This document shows, one piece after another, positions 16,006 through 24,441 of a DNA stretch of 64,000 nt. Within the stretch, counting starts at the first letter, position 1. Each line of letters begins with the position of its first letter. The stretch is from a virus. The notes below the pieces were generated by a model. That model was not told where the DNA came from. It made no database searches and saw nothing but the letters and a program-made list of their open reading frames with translations. The translations under genes were made by a program, and so were the position numbers. The stretch is taken from positions 1-64,000 of the IMG/VR virus record IMGVR_UViG_3300007511_001983. One strand, 5' to 3'.

Positions 16006-16680
16006 ATGCCTAATATGAAACTAATAATGGAAAACTGGCGTGGGTTCCTAAAAGAATCCAAACACGACGTCAAAGTTCGTCACTTATCATTCGAAATGAT
16101 GCAATATATCAAATCAGGTGAAACAGAAGATCCATTCATAACTGACATAACAATCAAAAACCACAATCTAATCGATCCTGACGACGAGTTTGATGACCCT
16201 GAAACCTGGGACGACGTTGAGGTCACACTTGATGTCCTCCGAGATCCAGAGTGGGGAATTCCGTTCACATTAAACGGAGGAGCTTCAGGCGATGCTATCG
16301 AACTAAACTTGACAATAAATCCAGAATACGAACCAAACATCTGGTCAGATATCAATATCGAACTCCACGATGCCATCCGACACGAAATAGAGCATATAAC
16401 CCAGGATAGAAATCCAAGTAAAGGGCTAAAAGATTCACATCAGGAAAGCACACTTCCATATGCAGAATATCTTTTACTCCCACACGAAATACCGGCCTTC
16501 GTTAACGGCTTCAATGCCAGAAGGAAAAAAATGAAATCTACTTTAACTCAAGCTATAGATGATTTCTTGGTCAAGCATAGGGCAATGTTCACAAACGGCA
16601 AAGAAGACAAAGAAATAAAAAGAGTTAGACAGGTATGGCTCGACTGGGCAAAAGAAAACTTGCCTAACACACCAATGTAA
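16006..16680 (+). CDS. Putative zincin-type metallopeptidase
   Basis: 224 residues. AIRHEIEHITQ near residue 128 is a canonical H-E-x-x-H zinc-binding helix; a later LLPHEIPAFVNGF segment could supply the third ligand. The N terminus (MENWRGFLKES) is a short amphipathic leader ending in L-x-E like the tags of neighbouring proteins. A role as a virion-associated or delivered peptidase is possible. Weak ribosome site; ATG 16015 is an alternative start. Confidence 0.6.
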   Translation: MPNMKLIMENWRGFLKESKHDVKVRHLSFEMMQYIKSGETEDPFITDITIKNHNLIDPDDEFDDPETWDDVEVTLDVLRDPEWGIPFTLNGGASGDAIELNLTINPEYEPNIWSDINIELHDAIRHEIEHITQDRNPSKGLKDSHQESTLPYAEYLLLPHEIPAFVNGFNARRKKMKSTLTQAIDDFLVKHRAMFTNGKEDKEIKRVRQVWLDWAKENLPNTPM

Positions 16681-16681
16681 G

Positions 16682-16689
16682 ATATTTAT
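16682..16689 (+). promoter_or_regulatory. ATATTTAT late-promoter-like motif
   Basis: 23 bases before the ATG at 16713, directly after the preceding stop codon. Confidence 0.4.
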
Positions 16690-16712
16690 TAAATGACTTC
16701 CGGGATTTTATT

Positions 16713-17918
16713 ATGACACTAAATGAAAATGACTTGCGATTGCTAATTAGATCTATTCTGCAAGAGCAAGAAGAGCCTGAAGAAGAAGAAGCGCTCGAAG
16801 TAGAGAAAGAAGATTTGACGCCGTTCGAGATGTCAACAGTTGCAAAAAACAAAGCAGCTATTTTCATACAAGTGCTGAAGTCATTAGGGCTCCCGGTCAG
16901 AGACAAACATGTTAAAGCAAGTATAAAATCTGGAGGCGAAATTCGGGTAGCAATAGATCAGGATGTTACAGAGCCCAAAACTGAAAAAGAGCTCCTGACT
17001 TTCGTCGAACTAGCATTCCAAAAAATACTAGGTAGAGATGTCGAAGTCGAAGTTCTCTCTCCGAATGAGGGAAGAAATACTAGCGGAACATATGCAGGAT
17101 ACAGTGTTGAAGGGCAACCACTAATTTCATTTGGGAATTCTGGATTTGGAAAATCGCAACGGGCCGGAGGGTTCGAATATGAAACAAGAATGGCAGAATT
17201 CCTTAAGGATGAAAACATAGACTTTAAAGCTGACGACAACATGAAGACGTCAGACATAGAGATAAACGGAATTATGATCGAACTCAAAAAACAAGATGCC
17301 GATGGTGGTTCACCAGCTCTTGTGTATGACTTCAACAAATCAGAATTTTATCCGAAGCGTAGCTCAAGTGCAAATAATTACCTTGTAGATATGATCAACT
17401 CAACATTTGACAAAGAAGAGACAAAGCGAAAACTTGATATCATCAAAAACAAAATCAACCTCGACGCTGCTACGCTCCAGTCAGTCACTATGGAGCAGTT
17501 TGAAACAATAGTTCAGCCTTTTCTAGAAAAAGAGGCAAATCAAAATGTATCTAATTCAAAAATTACCTCTGAAGACATAGCGATGTACTATAGAGAAAAA
17601 GGGGCTAAGTTTATTCAAATACGGGGCAAGGGATTATATCATATAGATGAAAAAAATGCTGCAACCCTAGGTGACGGAAGGAAGACATCGCTGTTTACTT
17701 TCCCGGACGACGTCGGTGCAGCAGTTACTTTTAGAAACTATCACGGTGCTCGCGCCCTCCGCCCAAGAATAAAGGGAAGTGCATTCAAGAAGCCGGAAAA
17801 CTCTCCCGTTAGCCTCGACAATCCTGAAGATCGTAAGCTTTTTGCAGCCTGGGCTGAGAAACAAAACCTCAACGAATCTACACAAAATCGCTGGGAACTT
17901 TTAGCGGGAATTAAGTAA
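16713..17918 (+). CDS. Tagged protein with PD-(D/E)XK-nuclease-like core
   Basis: 401 residues. The N terminus MTLNENDLRLLIRSILQEQE matches the shared tag. Around residues 155-195 is FEYETRMAEFLKDENIDF followed by SDIEINGIMIELKKQ, which has the E...D...E-x-K layout of restriction-type nucleases. The rest is not recognised. If the tag targets proteins into the head, this would be a nuclease carried into the host; that is inference. Confidence 0.55.
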   Translation: MTLNENDLRLLIRSILQEQEEPEEEEALEVEKEDLTPFEMSTVAKNKAAIFIQVLKSLGLPVRDKHVKASIKSGGEIRVAIDQDVTEPKTEKELLTFVELAFQKILGRDVEVEVLSPNEGRNTSGTYAGYSVEGQPLISFGNSGFGKSQRAGGFEYETRMAEFLKDENIDFKADDNMKTSDIEINGIMIELKKQDADGGSPALVYDFNKSEFYPKRSSSANNYLVDMINSTFDKEETKRKLDIIKNKINLDAATLQSVTMEQFETIVQPFLEKEANQNVSNSKITSEDIAMYYREKGAKFIQIRGKGLYHIDEKNAATLGDGRKTSLFTFPDDVGAAVTFRNYHGARALRPRIKGSAFKKPENSPVSLDNPEDRKLFAAWAEKQNLNESTQNRWELLAGIK

Positions 17919-17968
17919 TAAATTTAAAAGACATGTGTTATAATCTTTCATAACGTATAGGAGAAAGC

Positions 17969-18811
17969 GTGAAAATCCAAGAGACTCTTGCCTACGAAGA
18001 TGTTCTACTCGTCCCCCAATACTCAGACATTAAATCCCGATCAGAATGTGACACATCAGTCACTCTCGGCTCCGGAGTCAATCTCAAGCTACCCATTATT
18101 GCATCATGCATGGACACGGTGACTGAAGCTGAGATGGCTGCAGCAATCGGTCTTATGGGTGGCCTCGGCGTCATCCACCGGTATAATTCGCCAGAGGAAC
18201 AAGCACAGCAAGTAATAAAAGCAATACAATTATCAGAGCATGAGGCACCTATTGCCGCAGCGATTGGAGTAACAGATGACTATTTTCACCGAGCAGACCT
18301 TCTTGTTAATGCTGGAGCCTCTGCTCTTTGCATTGATGTGGCACATGGTCACCACATTCTCGTAAAAGAGGTGCTAGAGGAGCTTCGTGCTACTCTGGGT
18401 GAGGATTTTTGCTTGATTGCAGGTAATGTTGCCACCCTCGAGGGAATTAACGACCTCGCTGATTGGGGGGCTAACGCAGTACGCTGCAACATCGGCGGAG
18501 GCTGCTTTGTTCCGGGTACAAAAGTTCGAACTGAAAACGGTTTAAAGAATATTGAAAATGTTAAAGTCGGTGATAGAGTCTATACACATACAGGAAATCT
18601 AAAGCCAGTTATTGATACATTAGCTTTTGATAGAAGTGAAGCAATAACTGTGATTAACGATATTGAATGTACATCAAATCATGAATTTTATGTCGTAAAC
18701 AGAGAAGATGTCGAACTTATCAATGAAAACAATATTCACGAGTATGCAAAGTGGATCGCAGCATATGATCTAGACGAACAGCAACATCTTTTAATAAAAA
18801 CATTGGAATAG
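17969..18811 (+). CDS. guaB: IMP dehydrogenase, N-terminal half with split-intein N fragment
   Basis: 280 residues, GTG start 5 bases after AGGAGA, with TATAAT at 17939. Residues 1-178 are the first half of the IMPDH barrel (ASCMDTVTEAEMA, GLGVIHRY, CIDVAHGHH, AGNVAT, NIGGG). The usual CBS domains are absent: IHRY is followed almost at once by APIAAAIGV. From Cys179 (18503) the chain is an intein N fragment of 102 residues (CFVPGTKVRTENG, CTSNHEFYV). The intein interrupts the active-site loop just before S-I-C. IMPDH makes XMP from IMP, the first step to GTP. Confidence 0.92.
   Translation: MKIQETLAYEDVLLVPQYSDIKSRSECDTSVTLGSGVNLKLPIIASCMDTVTEAEMAAAIGLMGGLGVIHRYNSPEEQAQQVIKAIQLSEHEAPIAAAIGVTDDYFHRADLLVNAGASALCIDVAHGHHILVKEVLEELRATLGEDFCLIAGNVATLEGINDLADWGANAVRCNIGGGCFVPGTKVRTENGLKNIENVKVGDRVYTHTGNLKPVIDTLAFDRSEAITVINDIECTSNHEFYVVNREDVELINENNIHEYAKWIAAYDLDEQQHLLIKTLE
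18503..18808 (+). other. Split intein, N fragment (in IMPDH)
   Basis: Starts with Cys1, has block A and B motifs and closely resembles the N fragment of the IMPDH-1 split intein known from marine metagenomes. Confidence 0.9.
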
Positions 18812-18832
18812 GATCAAAATGTATCTACTTGT

Positions 18833-18840
18833 ATATTTAT
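18833..18840 (+). promoter_or_regulatory. ATATTTAT motif before homing endonuclease
   Basis: 21 bases before the ATG at 18862, in the gap between the N-intein gene and the endonuclease gene. Confidence 0.35.
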
Positions 18841-18861
18841 ATACATAGGGAGCCATATTCA

Positions 18862-19872
18862 ATGTGTAGTAAAGAAAAATATTGTAGAGAGTGCGGAGAA
18901 TCAATATCGAGCAAAAAAACATTTTGCGATTCGATTTGCTATGAGAAAAATAGAAAAGTTGATGATATAAAAAAGTGCAATTATTGCAAAGAAGACTTTG
19001 CTTGCCAGGGTTCTAGTCGGCTATACTGCTCTAAAGAATGCAGAACTAAAGGGACGAGAGTTAAAAATGGATATAAGAAAAAGCTCTGTCAAGAATGCAA
19101 AGAAGAAATATTGGGCCGCGGCACCAAATACTGTTCAAACAAATGCAAAGGGCTAGCAAAGGCTGGCAAGAATAACTCATTTTATGGCAAGAAGCACTCT
19201 AAAGAAACCAGGGAGAAGATAAGAAATGCTCTATCAGGAAAGCTATCCGGAGACAAAAATCCATTTTACGGCAAAATACACTCGGATGCTACAAAACAGA
19301 AGATAATTGATGGAAACAAAAAATTTAGAGAAGAAAATAAAGTCTTAGTTCTTGAAAGAACACTGCGACGTCTAGGTTTGACTGAAAGCAAGCTGGAGGG
19401 CCTGTGGCACACGTATTCGACCACACTCGAGTTTAACCAGAGTGATCTTAAAAGACTCGCGGGCAACATAGACATAAGATCGATTAAAAAATATTTGTTC
19501 TTTTTTAATATAGTTGATGAAGATGAATTTGAAAAAACTGTGCATAAGAAAAAGATGGGTCGAGCCGGATCTTCCCCTGAGCGACGATTATATGAAATGT
19601 TATGTGCTAAGTTTGGCAGGAGAAACATAAGTAGGCAATTTAAGATAGAGAGAAAGTTTTATGATTTTATAGTTTTTGGAAAATATTTGATAGAATATGA
19701 TGGTTATTACTGGCATAATAATTCAAAATCAAGAGACGATATTAAGGATGACATTGCAAAAAGAAGTGGATATCCTTTGTATCGAGTAAAAGAGCCAAAA
19801 AATAGAAGCGTTGATTTTATTGATGAAATAGAAAAAATTGAAGGGTTTATAAATGAAGTTCGAATTAGTTGA
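18862..19872 (+). CDS. Free-standing homing endonuclease, zinc-finger/NUMOD3/Vsr-like
   Basis: 336 residues from ATG 18862, which has AGGGAG 9 bases upstream; the TTG at 18829 has no such site. Three Cys-rich fingers (CRECGE, CNYCKE, CQECKE with later C pairs) are followed by two NUMOD3 units (NSFYGKKHSKETREKI and NPFYGKIHSDATKQKI) and a C-terminal Vsr/EDxHD-like nuclease core (SSPERRLYEML, KFYDFIVFGKYLIEYDGYYWH). It lies between the IMPDH halves and overlaps the C-intein gene by 20 bases. AT-rich. Likely mobilises the split intein. Confidence 0.88.
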   Translation: MCSKEKYCRECGESISSKKTFCDSICYEKNRKVDDIKKCNYCKEDFACQGSSRLYCSKECRTKGTRVKNGYKKKLCQECKEEILGRGTKYCSNKCKGLAKAGKNNSFYGKKHSKETREKIRNALSGKLSGDKNPFYGKIHSDATKQKIIDGNKKFREENKVLVLERTLRRLGLTESKLEGLWHTYSTTLEFNQSDLKRLAGNIDIRSIKKYLFFFNIVDEDEFEKTVHKKKMGRAGSSPERRLYEMLCAKFGRRNISRQFKIERKFYDFIVFGKYLIEYDGYYWHNNSKSRDDIKDDIAKRSGYPLYRVKEPKNRSVDFIDEIEKIEGFINEVRIS

Positions 19873-19969
19873 GTTTAAGAAGAGAATGAAGCACTATGAG
19901 GGAAAAGTTCATGACTTAACAGTTGAGGATGATCACTCGTATAATGTTGACGGCATTGTAGTGCACAAT
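19853..19969 (+). other. Split intein, C fragment (in IMPDH)
   Basis: 39 residues with block F and terminal His-Asn, +1 Ser at 19970; closely resembles the known IMPDH-1 C-intein. Confidence 0.9.
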
Positions 19970-20464
19970 TCAATCTGCTCAACTCGCATCCAGACCGGCC
20001 ATGGCGTCCCAGGCCTGCAAACAATCTTTGACTGCTATCATACAGATCGAAACGTAGCAATCATTGCCGATGGCGGCATTAAAAACTCCGGAGATATCGT
20101 AAAAGCTATTGCTGCAGGCGCTGACGCTGTAATGCTAGGTTCACTTCTCGCAGGGACCGACGAAGCTCCCGGAGATATTGTCTACGTCGACGGCGAGAAG
20201 AGAAAGACGTATAGGGGTATGGCCAGCCCCGAAGCACAGTTCAATTGGCGAGGAAGAGCAAGTAGTCTTGAGGGGATTTCAACCACAGTGGCACATAAAG
20301 GCTCAGTGAGGGACATAGTTAGTAACCTAACACAAGGTTTGCGGAGTGGAATGTCATATTCAGGTGCTCGAACAATTACAGAGCTGCAACGACGTTCACA
20401 GTTTATCCGACAAACATCATCGGGAGCAAACGAAAGTGGAACACATATTCTCAATAATCACTAG
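19853..20464 (+). CDS. guaB: IMP dehydrogenase, C-terminal half with split-intein C fragment
   Basis: 203 residues. Residues 1-39 are the C-intein ([18 protein letters not shown], ending VHN); Ser40 starts the C-extein [12 protein letters not shown], which carries the catalytic Cys. Further barrel motifs follow: [32 protein letters not shown] and YRGMAS. Spliced product would be about 342 residues, a CBS-less IMPDH. The 3' end overlaps the amidase gene. Confidence 0.92.
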   Translation: MKFELVEFKKRMKHYEGKVHDLTVEDDHSYNVDGIVVHNSICSTRIQTGHGVPGLQTIFDCYHTDRNVAIIADGGIKNSGDIVKAIAAGADAVMLGSLLAGTDEAPGDIVYVDGEKRKTYRGMASPEAQFNWRGRASSLEGISTTVAHKGSVRDIVSNLTQGLRSGMSYSGARTITELQRRSQFIRQTSSGANESGTHILNNH

Positions 20465-21167
20465 CTTTCTAGAGGTCATCGCACAAACGCTGGTCCCAAG
20501 GAAAGAAGCAGTCAAACTTAAGATAAAGAGCCTAGATAGTGTTGTAGAACCTGTCAAGGAGATTGAAGTGAAAAAGAAAGAACACAGGCAGCGATATCTG
20601 TGGATCCTGGATAACGGTCACGGCCACACAACGCCCGGAAAGCGCTCGCCCAAAATGAACGACGACCGCCAACTATTTGAATATGCATTTAACCGAGATG
20701 TTGTAAGAAGAATTACAGCACAGCTGGATTCACATGGTGTCGCATATTTCAACTTAGTAAAGTCGGACGATGATATGTCATTGCCTATGCGTGTTGCTGC
20801 ATCAACTGCAGCTGATGACCTAGGGCTTGCAAAACTATACATCTCAGTGCATGCAAACGCAGCAAGTGACAATTGGTCATCAGCATCCGGGGTTGAAACT
20901 TATTGCTGTCCCGGATCACCAACCGGTCATTCTTTGGCCGTGATATTCCAAAAACACATTGTTGAGCAAACTGGGTGGAAAGATCGAGGAGTCAAGAAAG
21001 CCAAGTTCTTTGTATTGAAAAAGACAACCATGCCCGCAATCTTAACTGAGAACGGATTCTTCACCAATCGAATCCAATGTGAACAAATGATGACAAATGA
21101 GTATAAAGATAAAGTGGCATATGCACACGTCAAAGCAATACTAGAAATAGAAGAAAAGGGAATCTAA
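20436..21167 (+). CDS. N-acetylmuramoyl-L-alanine amidase (Amidase_3)
   Basis: 243 residues from GTG 20436, after GGGAG and inside the IMPDH 3' end. Zinc amidase motifs are present: ILDNGHGHTTPGKRSP (first His), YISVHANA (third His region) and AILTENGFFTN with the catalytic Glu. The first 45 residues are a basic linker that could contain a weak membrane segment but not a clear signal peptide. It cuts the sugar-peptide bond of peptidoglycan and is the main endolysin candidate in the window. Confidence 0.88.
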   Translation: MEHIFSIITSFLEVIAQTLVPRKEAVKLKIKSLDSVVEPVKEIEVKKKEHRQRYLWILDNGHGHTTPGKRSPKMNDDRQLFEYAFNRDVVRRITAQLDSHGVAYFNLVKSDDDMSLPMRVAASTAADDLGLAKLYISVHANAASDNWSSASGVETYCCPGSPTGHSLAVIFQKHIVEQTGWKDRGVKKAKFFVLKKTTMPAILTENGFFTNRIQCEQMMTNEYKDKVAYAHVKAILEIEEKGI

Positions 21168-21355
21168 TGATTGAAATTGCGAATGAGAAAATCCTCAAGC
21201 TAGAGATCGCCAAGTTTTTGTGCGAGTTTCCAGAAAAGACTGTCAATCTAGACAGCGATGCTGCTGTAAGAATTATGTCATTTGAGCTCGCAAACTATCT
21301 CGTCAAGTCATTCACACCCTCAGAAGAGGCAACACAGCTGCGGTTTGACTTTTAG
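21167..21355 (+). CDS. Small hypothetical protein
   Basis: 62 residues, ATG overlapping the amidase stop by one base (TAATG). Helical, mixed charge, no recognised motif. Located between the amidase and thymidine kinase genes, probably in the same transcript. Confidence 0.55.
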   Translation: MIEIANEKILKLEIAKFLCEFPEKTVNLDSDAAVRIMSFELANYLVKSFTPSEEATQLRFDF

Positions 21356-21364
21356 GATCATCAT

Positions 21365-21937
21365 TTGAAATCACCGGAATTCAAGATATTTGTTGGCCCA
21401 ATGTTTGGATCAAAGACAACCCGTCTAATGGGTGCTGTTGATCGATACAAGTATCAAAATAGAAATGTCATTGCATTTAAACCGAGAATCGACAACAGGT
21501 ATAACGATTCTGAGATCACGACCCATAATGGCGGCAAGATCGATGCAGTAATTGTTGACAATGCTGAGTGTATCTATCAATATCTCGCTGAGTCAGATGA
21601 GATGTATGATGTCGTTGCTGTAGACGAAGCATTTATGATCGAAGGGATATCAGATGTTTTGCTCTGGTTGTTCAGCAAGGGAGTAACGGTTATTGTGTCT
21701 TCCCTTGATCTTGCAGCATCATGCAAACCGTTTGATGAGATTCAAGAGATGCTACCATGGGCCACACATATCGAAAAGTGCCCCGCTGTATGTCCAGTCA
21801 AAGATTGCGGCCAGGATGCTTATTATACCTATAAGAAAACGCAAGGTGGACCCGAGTTAGAAGTTGGTGGCGCAGAAATGTATGAACCGAGATGCTACTC
21901 ACACTACCCACAAATCAACAAGAGGGATTTTGAATGA
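21365..21937 (+). CDS. tdk: Thymidine kinase (type II)
   Basis: 190 residues, TTG start. Walker A VGPMFGSKTT, the VVAVDEAFMIEG Walker B region and VIVSSLDLAASCKPF lasso motif identify a type II thymidine kinase. Zinc cysteines are partly visible (KCPAVCPVKDCG). It phosphorylates thymidine in the dTTP salvage route, complementing the dCMP deaminase at 22993. ATGA overlap with the next gene. Confidence 0.92.
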   Translation: MKSPEFKIFVGPMFGSKTTRLMGAVDRYKYQNRNVIAFKPRIDNRYNDSEITTHNGGKIDAVIVDNAECIYQYLAESDEMYDVVAVDEAFMIEGISDVLLWLFSKGVTVIVSSLDLAASCKPFDEIQEMLPWATHIEKCPAVCPVKDCGQDAYYTYKKTQGGPELEVGGAEMYEPRCYSHYPQINKRDFE

Positions 21938-22818
21938 TACCCAACCCTAGAGATGTTGACCTTGTCATCTATCATGCAAATTGCACTGACGGAATGGCAA
22001 GCGCATATTCAGCATGGAAACTGCTTGGCAATCGAGCTGAATATCTTCCATGCGCCCACGGCGGAACTATCCCAGAGGTCAAAGGAAAGAACGTAGCAAT
22101 ATGTGACTTTTCGTTTAAAAACGCTACAACAAAGAAGATGATCGAAGATGCCGAGTCGCTAGTAATACTCGATCACCACAAGTCAGCGATGGTTGAGCTG
22201 CATGATATCCCGGACGCAATCTTCAATATGGAGAAGTCAGGCGCAGTCATCACATGGGAATTCTTTCACCCTGGAAAAGAACCCCCAAAGTTTATAAAAT
22301 ATGTTCAAGACAGAGATCTTTGGACTTGGGCATTGCCACACTCGAGAGAGTTCTCAGCTGCTTTTGATATGATCCCGTTTGAGTTTGAGGCATTTGACAA
22401 CTTTCTCGATGATTCGGTATTTGATGATGCAGTTCGCCGAGGATCATATATTCTTGCATATTCAAAGACAGTGATCAAGAAGGTTGCATCAAAGGCTCTA
22501 CCAAGAAAGCTATCCGGAAACGACGCACTGGTTGTAAACGCATCTCATTGGATGTCAGAAGTAGGATCAGCACTGTCGCCCCATTGTGATCTTGCTGTCA
22601 TTTGGTATCACGACCACGAAGACAAGAAGATCAAGGTAAGCCTCAGGGCATTCCACGATAATATCGATGCATCAGAAATTGCCAAACAGTTCGGCGGCGG
22701 CGGCCACAAAGCCGCGGCAGGATTTACATACGAAGGCAACATCGAAGACCTGTTTGATAAGCCAAAACGGAAAGCAAAGAAGAAAAGTGAATCAGAAAAA
22801 TCAAAAGACAATTCGTGA
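21934..22818 (+). CDS. DHH-family phosphoesterase (nanoRNase/oligonucleotidase-like)
   Basis: 294 residues. DHH fold motifs: IYHANCTDGMASA (first Asp), ICDFSF, VILDHHKSA (DHH) and, in the C-terminal DHHA1 domain, FGGGGHKAAAGF. This domain pair occurs in enzymes that degrade short oligoribonucleotides, cyclic dinucleotides or pAp. A phage enzyme could recycle nucleotides or remove cyclic-oligonucleotide alarm signals. Lys-rich tail. Confidence 0.85.
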   Translation: MIPNPRDVDLVIYHANCTDGMASAYSAWKLLGNRAEYLPCAHGGTIPEVKGKNVAICDFSFKNATTKKMIEDAESLVILDHHKSAMVELHDIPDAIFNMEKSGAVITWEFFHPGKEPPKFIKYVQDRDLWTWALPHSREFSAAFDMIPFEFEAFDNFLDDSVFDDAVRRGSYILAYSKTVIKKVASKALPRKLSGNDALVVNASHWMSEVGSALSPHCDLAVIWYHDHEDKKIKVSLRAFHDNIDASEIAKQFGGGGHKAAAGFTYEGNIEDLFDKPKRKAKKKSESEKSKDNS

Positions 22819-23014
22819 ATCAATTCTCGTAGCTGCTGAGAATCTTAAGGGAAAGCTGCCACCCCATCCAAAGCATCCAACTGGAAGAAACGAATATGCG
22901 CACATCCCCAAAGTTATCAAAGATATAACTGGTCATTCATATAAAGATCTGCCTGATGAGTATTTCAATATTGTAATGGAAATCATAGACAAATGCGAAA
23001 GGAATCCGTTTTGA
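22787..23014 (+). CDS. Small hypothetical protein
   Basis: 75 residues from GTG 22787, inside the end of the DHH gene. Contains LPPHPKHPTGRNEYAHIPKVIKDITGHSYKDLPDEYF; no known family seen by eye. Its 3' end overlaps the dCMP deaminase start. Confidence 0.45.
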   Translation: MNQKNQKTIRESILVAAENLKGKLPPHPKHPTGRNEYAHIPKVIKDITGHSYKDLPDEYFNIVMEIIDKCERNPF

Positions 23015-23427
23015 CAAAAGGAGATAGGCCTTCATGGGACGATGTATGGATGAGAGTGGCCCGAACAATCTCGGAAAGATCAGTCGATAAAAAGCATCAA
23101 GTGGGGGCAGTGGTTGTAACAGAAGATAACACCCAGCTGCTTTCCCTGGGTTACAACGGTAACTACAAAGGGGGTCCAAATAGAACGGAATCTGATCAAC
23201 CTGGTGAATCTGGGCTTATACATGCAGAGGTCAATGCACTAATCAAGCTTGACTACAATAATCCGAAGGTCAAAAAGATGTATATATCCTTGTCGCCATG
23301 CAGAGCCTGTGCAAAGCTTATAGTAAACGCCGGAATATCAGAAGTTATATATGGAATTTTGTATAGGGACGCCACAGGGCTTGATATTCTCAGAGAAGCA
23401 GGAATTAAAATAAGATATTATGGTTAG
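22993..23427 (+). CDS. dCMP deaminase
   Basis: 144 residues. Complete zinc site: HAEVNAL (H77, E79) and SPCRACAK (C103, C106), plus the dCMP-deaminase N-terminal VARTISERSVDKKHQVGAVVV and YNGNYKGGPN. Converts dCMP to dUMP, the precursor for thymidylate. ATG 22993 overlaps the previous gene; TTG 23011 is a possible alternative. Confidence 0.9.
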   Translation: MRKESVLTKGDRPSWDDVWMRVARTISERSVDKKHQVGAVVVTEDNTQLLSLGYNGNYKGGPNRTESDQPGESGLIHAEVNALIKLDYNNPKVKKMYISLSPCRACAKLIVNAGISEVIYGILYRDATGLDILREAGIKIRYYG

Positions 23428-23451
23428 TGATGCATTAAGCTGGAAAGCATC

Positions 23452-23459
23452 ATATTTAT
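23452..23459 (+). promoter_or_regulatory. ATATTTAT late-promoter-like motif
   Basis: 19 bases before the ATG at 23479, with GGAG in between. Confidence 0.4.
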
Positions 23460-23478
23460 AATCACGCAGGAGAGTAAT

Positions 23479-23745
23479 ATGTCGATTATGCTTACAAGAG
23501 AAAGAATTCTTAAGATTATTGAAGAAGAAAAGCAAAAATTAAAAGATGATAAATGTGATAGTAATAAGCATAATCTCGGAAAATCTCCCGATTTAATAGA
23601 TAGAGGCCTAAGAGTTTGTTGTAAAAAAAGTAGCAAAGAATATCATGTTACTAAAAAAACAGATGATGGCTTCGTCCTCTCAGGACCTGAGGGTCGAAAA
23701 AAAGTCACAACAAAAGAATTAATGAATAGCTATAAGTTAGGTTAA
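23479..23745 (+). CDS. Small tagged-type basic protein
   Basis: 88 residues. The N terminus MLTRERILKIIEEEKQKL is a diverged form of the shared amphipathic tag. The rest is Lys-rich with a CC pair and a short beta-type segment (EYHVTKKTDDGFVLSG). Function unknown. Preceded by GGAG and a late-promoter-like motif; the SOD-like gene follows after 6 bases. Confidence 0.6.
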   Translation: MSIMLTRERILKIIEEEKQKLKDDKCDSNKHNLGKSPDLIDRGLRVCCKKSSKEYHVTKKTDDGFVLSGPEGRKKVTTKELMNSYKLG

Positions 23746-23751
23746 AACTAT

Positions 23752-24438
23752 ATGAAAAAATCAGATGTAGCAAAAAATATACGCGAATCTTTAGGGATTA
23801 ATAATGACAAAATGCTAGAAGAGTCTTTGGTTGTTCAACCCAAACCTTTTTCCATCCCCACTGAGTCACTATCAGGAAAAAATATACGAAATCATTATAG
23901 TCTGTATGAGCAATATACAAAAGACTTTAATCAAATAAGCGCTGAGCTTGATGCAGCAGATAGAAATACTGCTTCATCTAACACATCTAAGTTTCGAAGT
24001 TTAAAAATTGATGAAACTTATAATCTAAACGCTACATATTTGCATGAACTTTATTTTGCTAATATTGGCGATCTTCAAAGTGAAATTACAATGGATACGC
24101 TTTCATTTATGCGCCTTGAAAGAGACTTTGGAAGTTTCGATGATTGGCAAAGAGACTTTGTAGCATGTGCAAAAGCTTCTCGATGCGGCTGGGTTATAAC
24201 CGGATTTAATGTCTATACACATACATACATGAACTATGTGATTGACTTACATTCTGTCAATGTTCCTGTGGGCGTAATCCCAGTCATAGCAATGGATGTA
24301 TGGCAGCACGCATACTATAGTGATTATTTAAAAGACGTGGCAAGCTATACAGTCAATATGATGAAAGAACTAAACTGGAACGTAATTGAGCAAAGATTTA
24401 AAAGAGCAGATGAAATAGCTCAGATCATGAGAGGCTAA
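23752..24438 (+). CDS. Fe/Mn superoxide dismutase-family protein
   Basis: 228 residues. All four metal ligands of Fe/Mn SOD can be placed: His48 (NHYSLYEQY), His98 (YLHELYF), Asp182 and His186 (DVWQHAYYSDY). Spacings (50, 84 and 4 residues) fit the family, and GSFDDWQRDF, CGWVI and NWNVIEQRF are also present. The usual Glu in DVWEHAYY is Gln. About 30 extra residues precede the SOD fold and contain a leader ending MLEES. It may remove superoxide in infected cells or be a structural derivative; it lies among virion-type genes. Confidence 0.8.
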   Translation: MKKSDVAKNIRESLGINNDKMLEESLVVQPKPFSIPTESLSGKNIRNHYSLYEQYTKDFNQISAELDAADRNTASSNTSKFRSLKIDETYNLNATYLHELYFANIGDLQSEITMDTLSFMRLERDFGSFDDWQRDFVACAKASRCGWVITGFNVYTHTYMNYVIDLHSVNVPVGVIPVIAMDVWQHAYYSDYLKDVASYTVNMMKELNWNVIEQRFKRADEIAQIMRG

Positions 24439-24441
24439 AAA

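Noticed and set aside
17969-20464. GMP reductase instead of IMP dehydrogenase
   Set aside because: The lack of CBS domains would allow it, but the [12 protein letters not shown] loop and the close match to the IMPDH-1 intein locus favour IMPDH.
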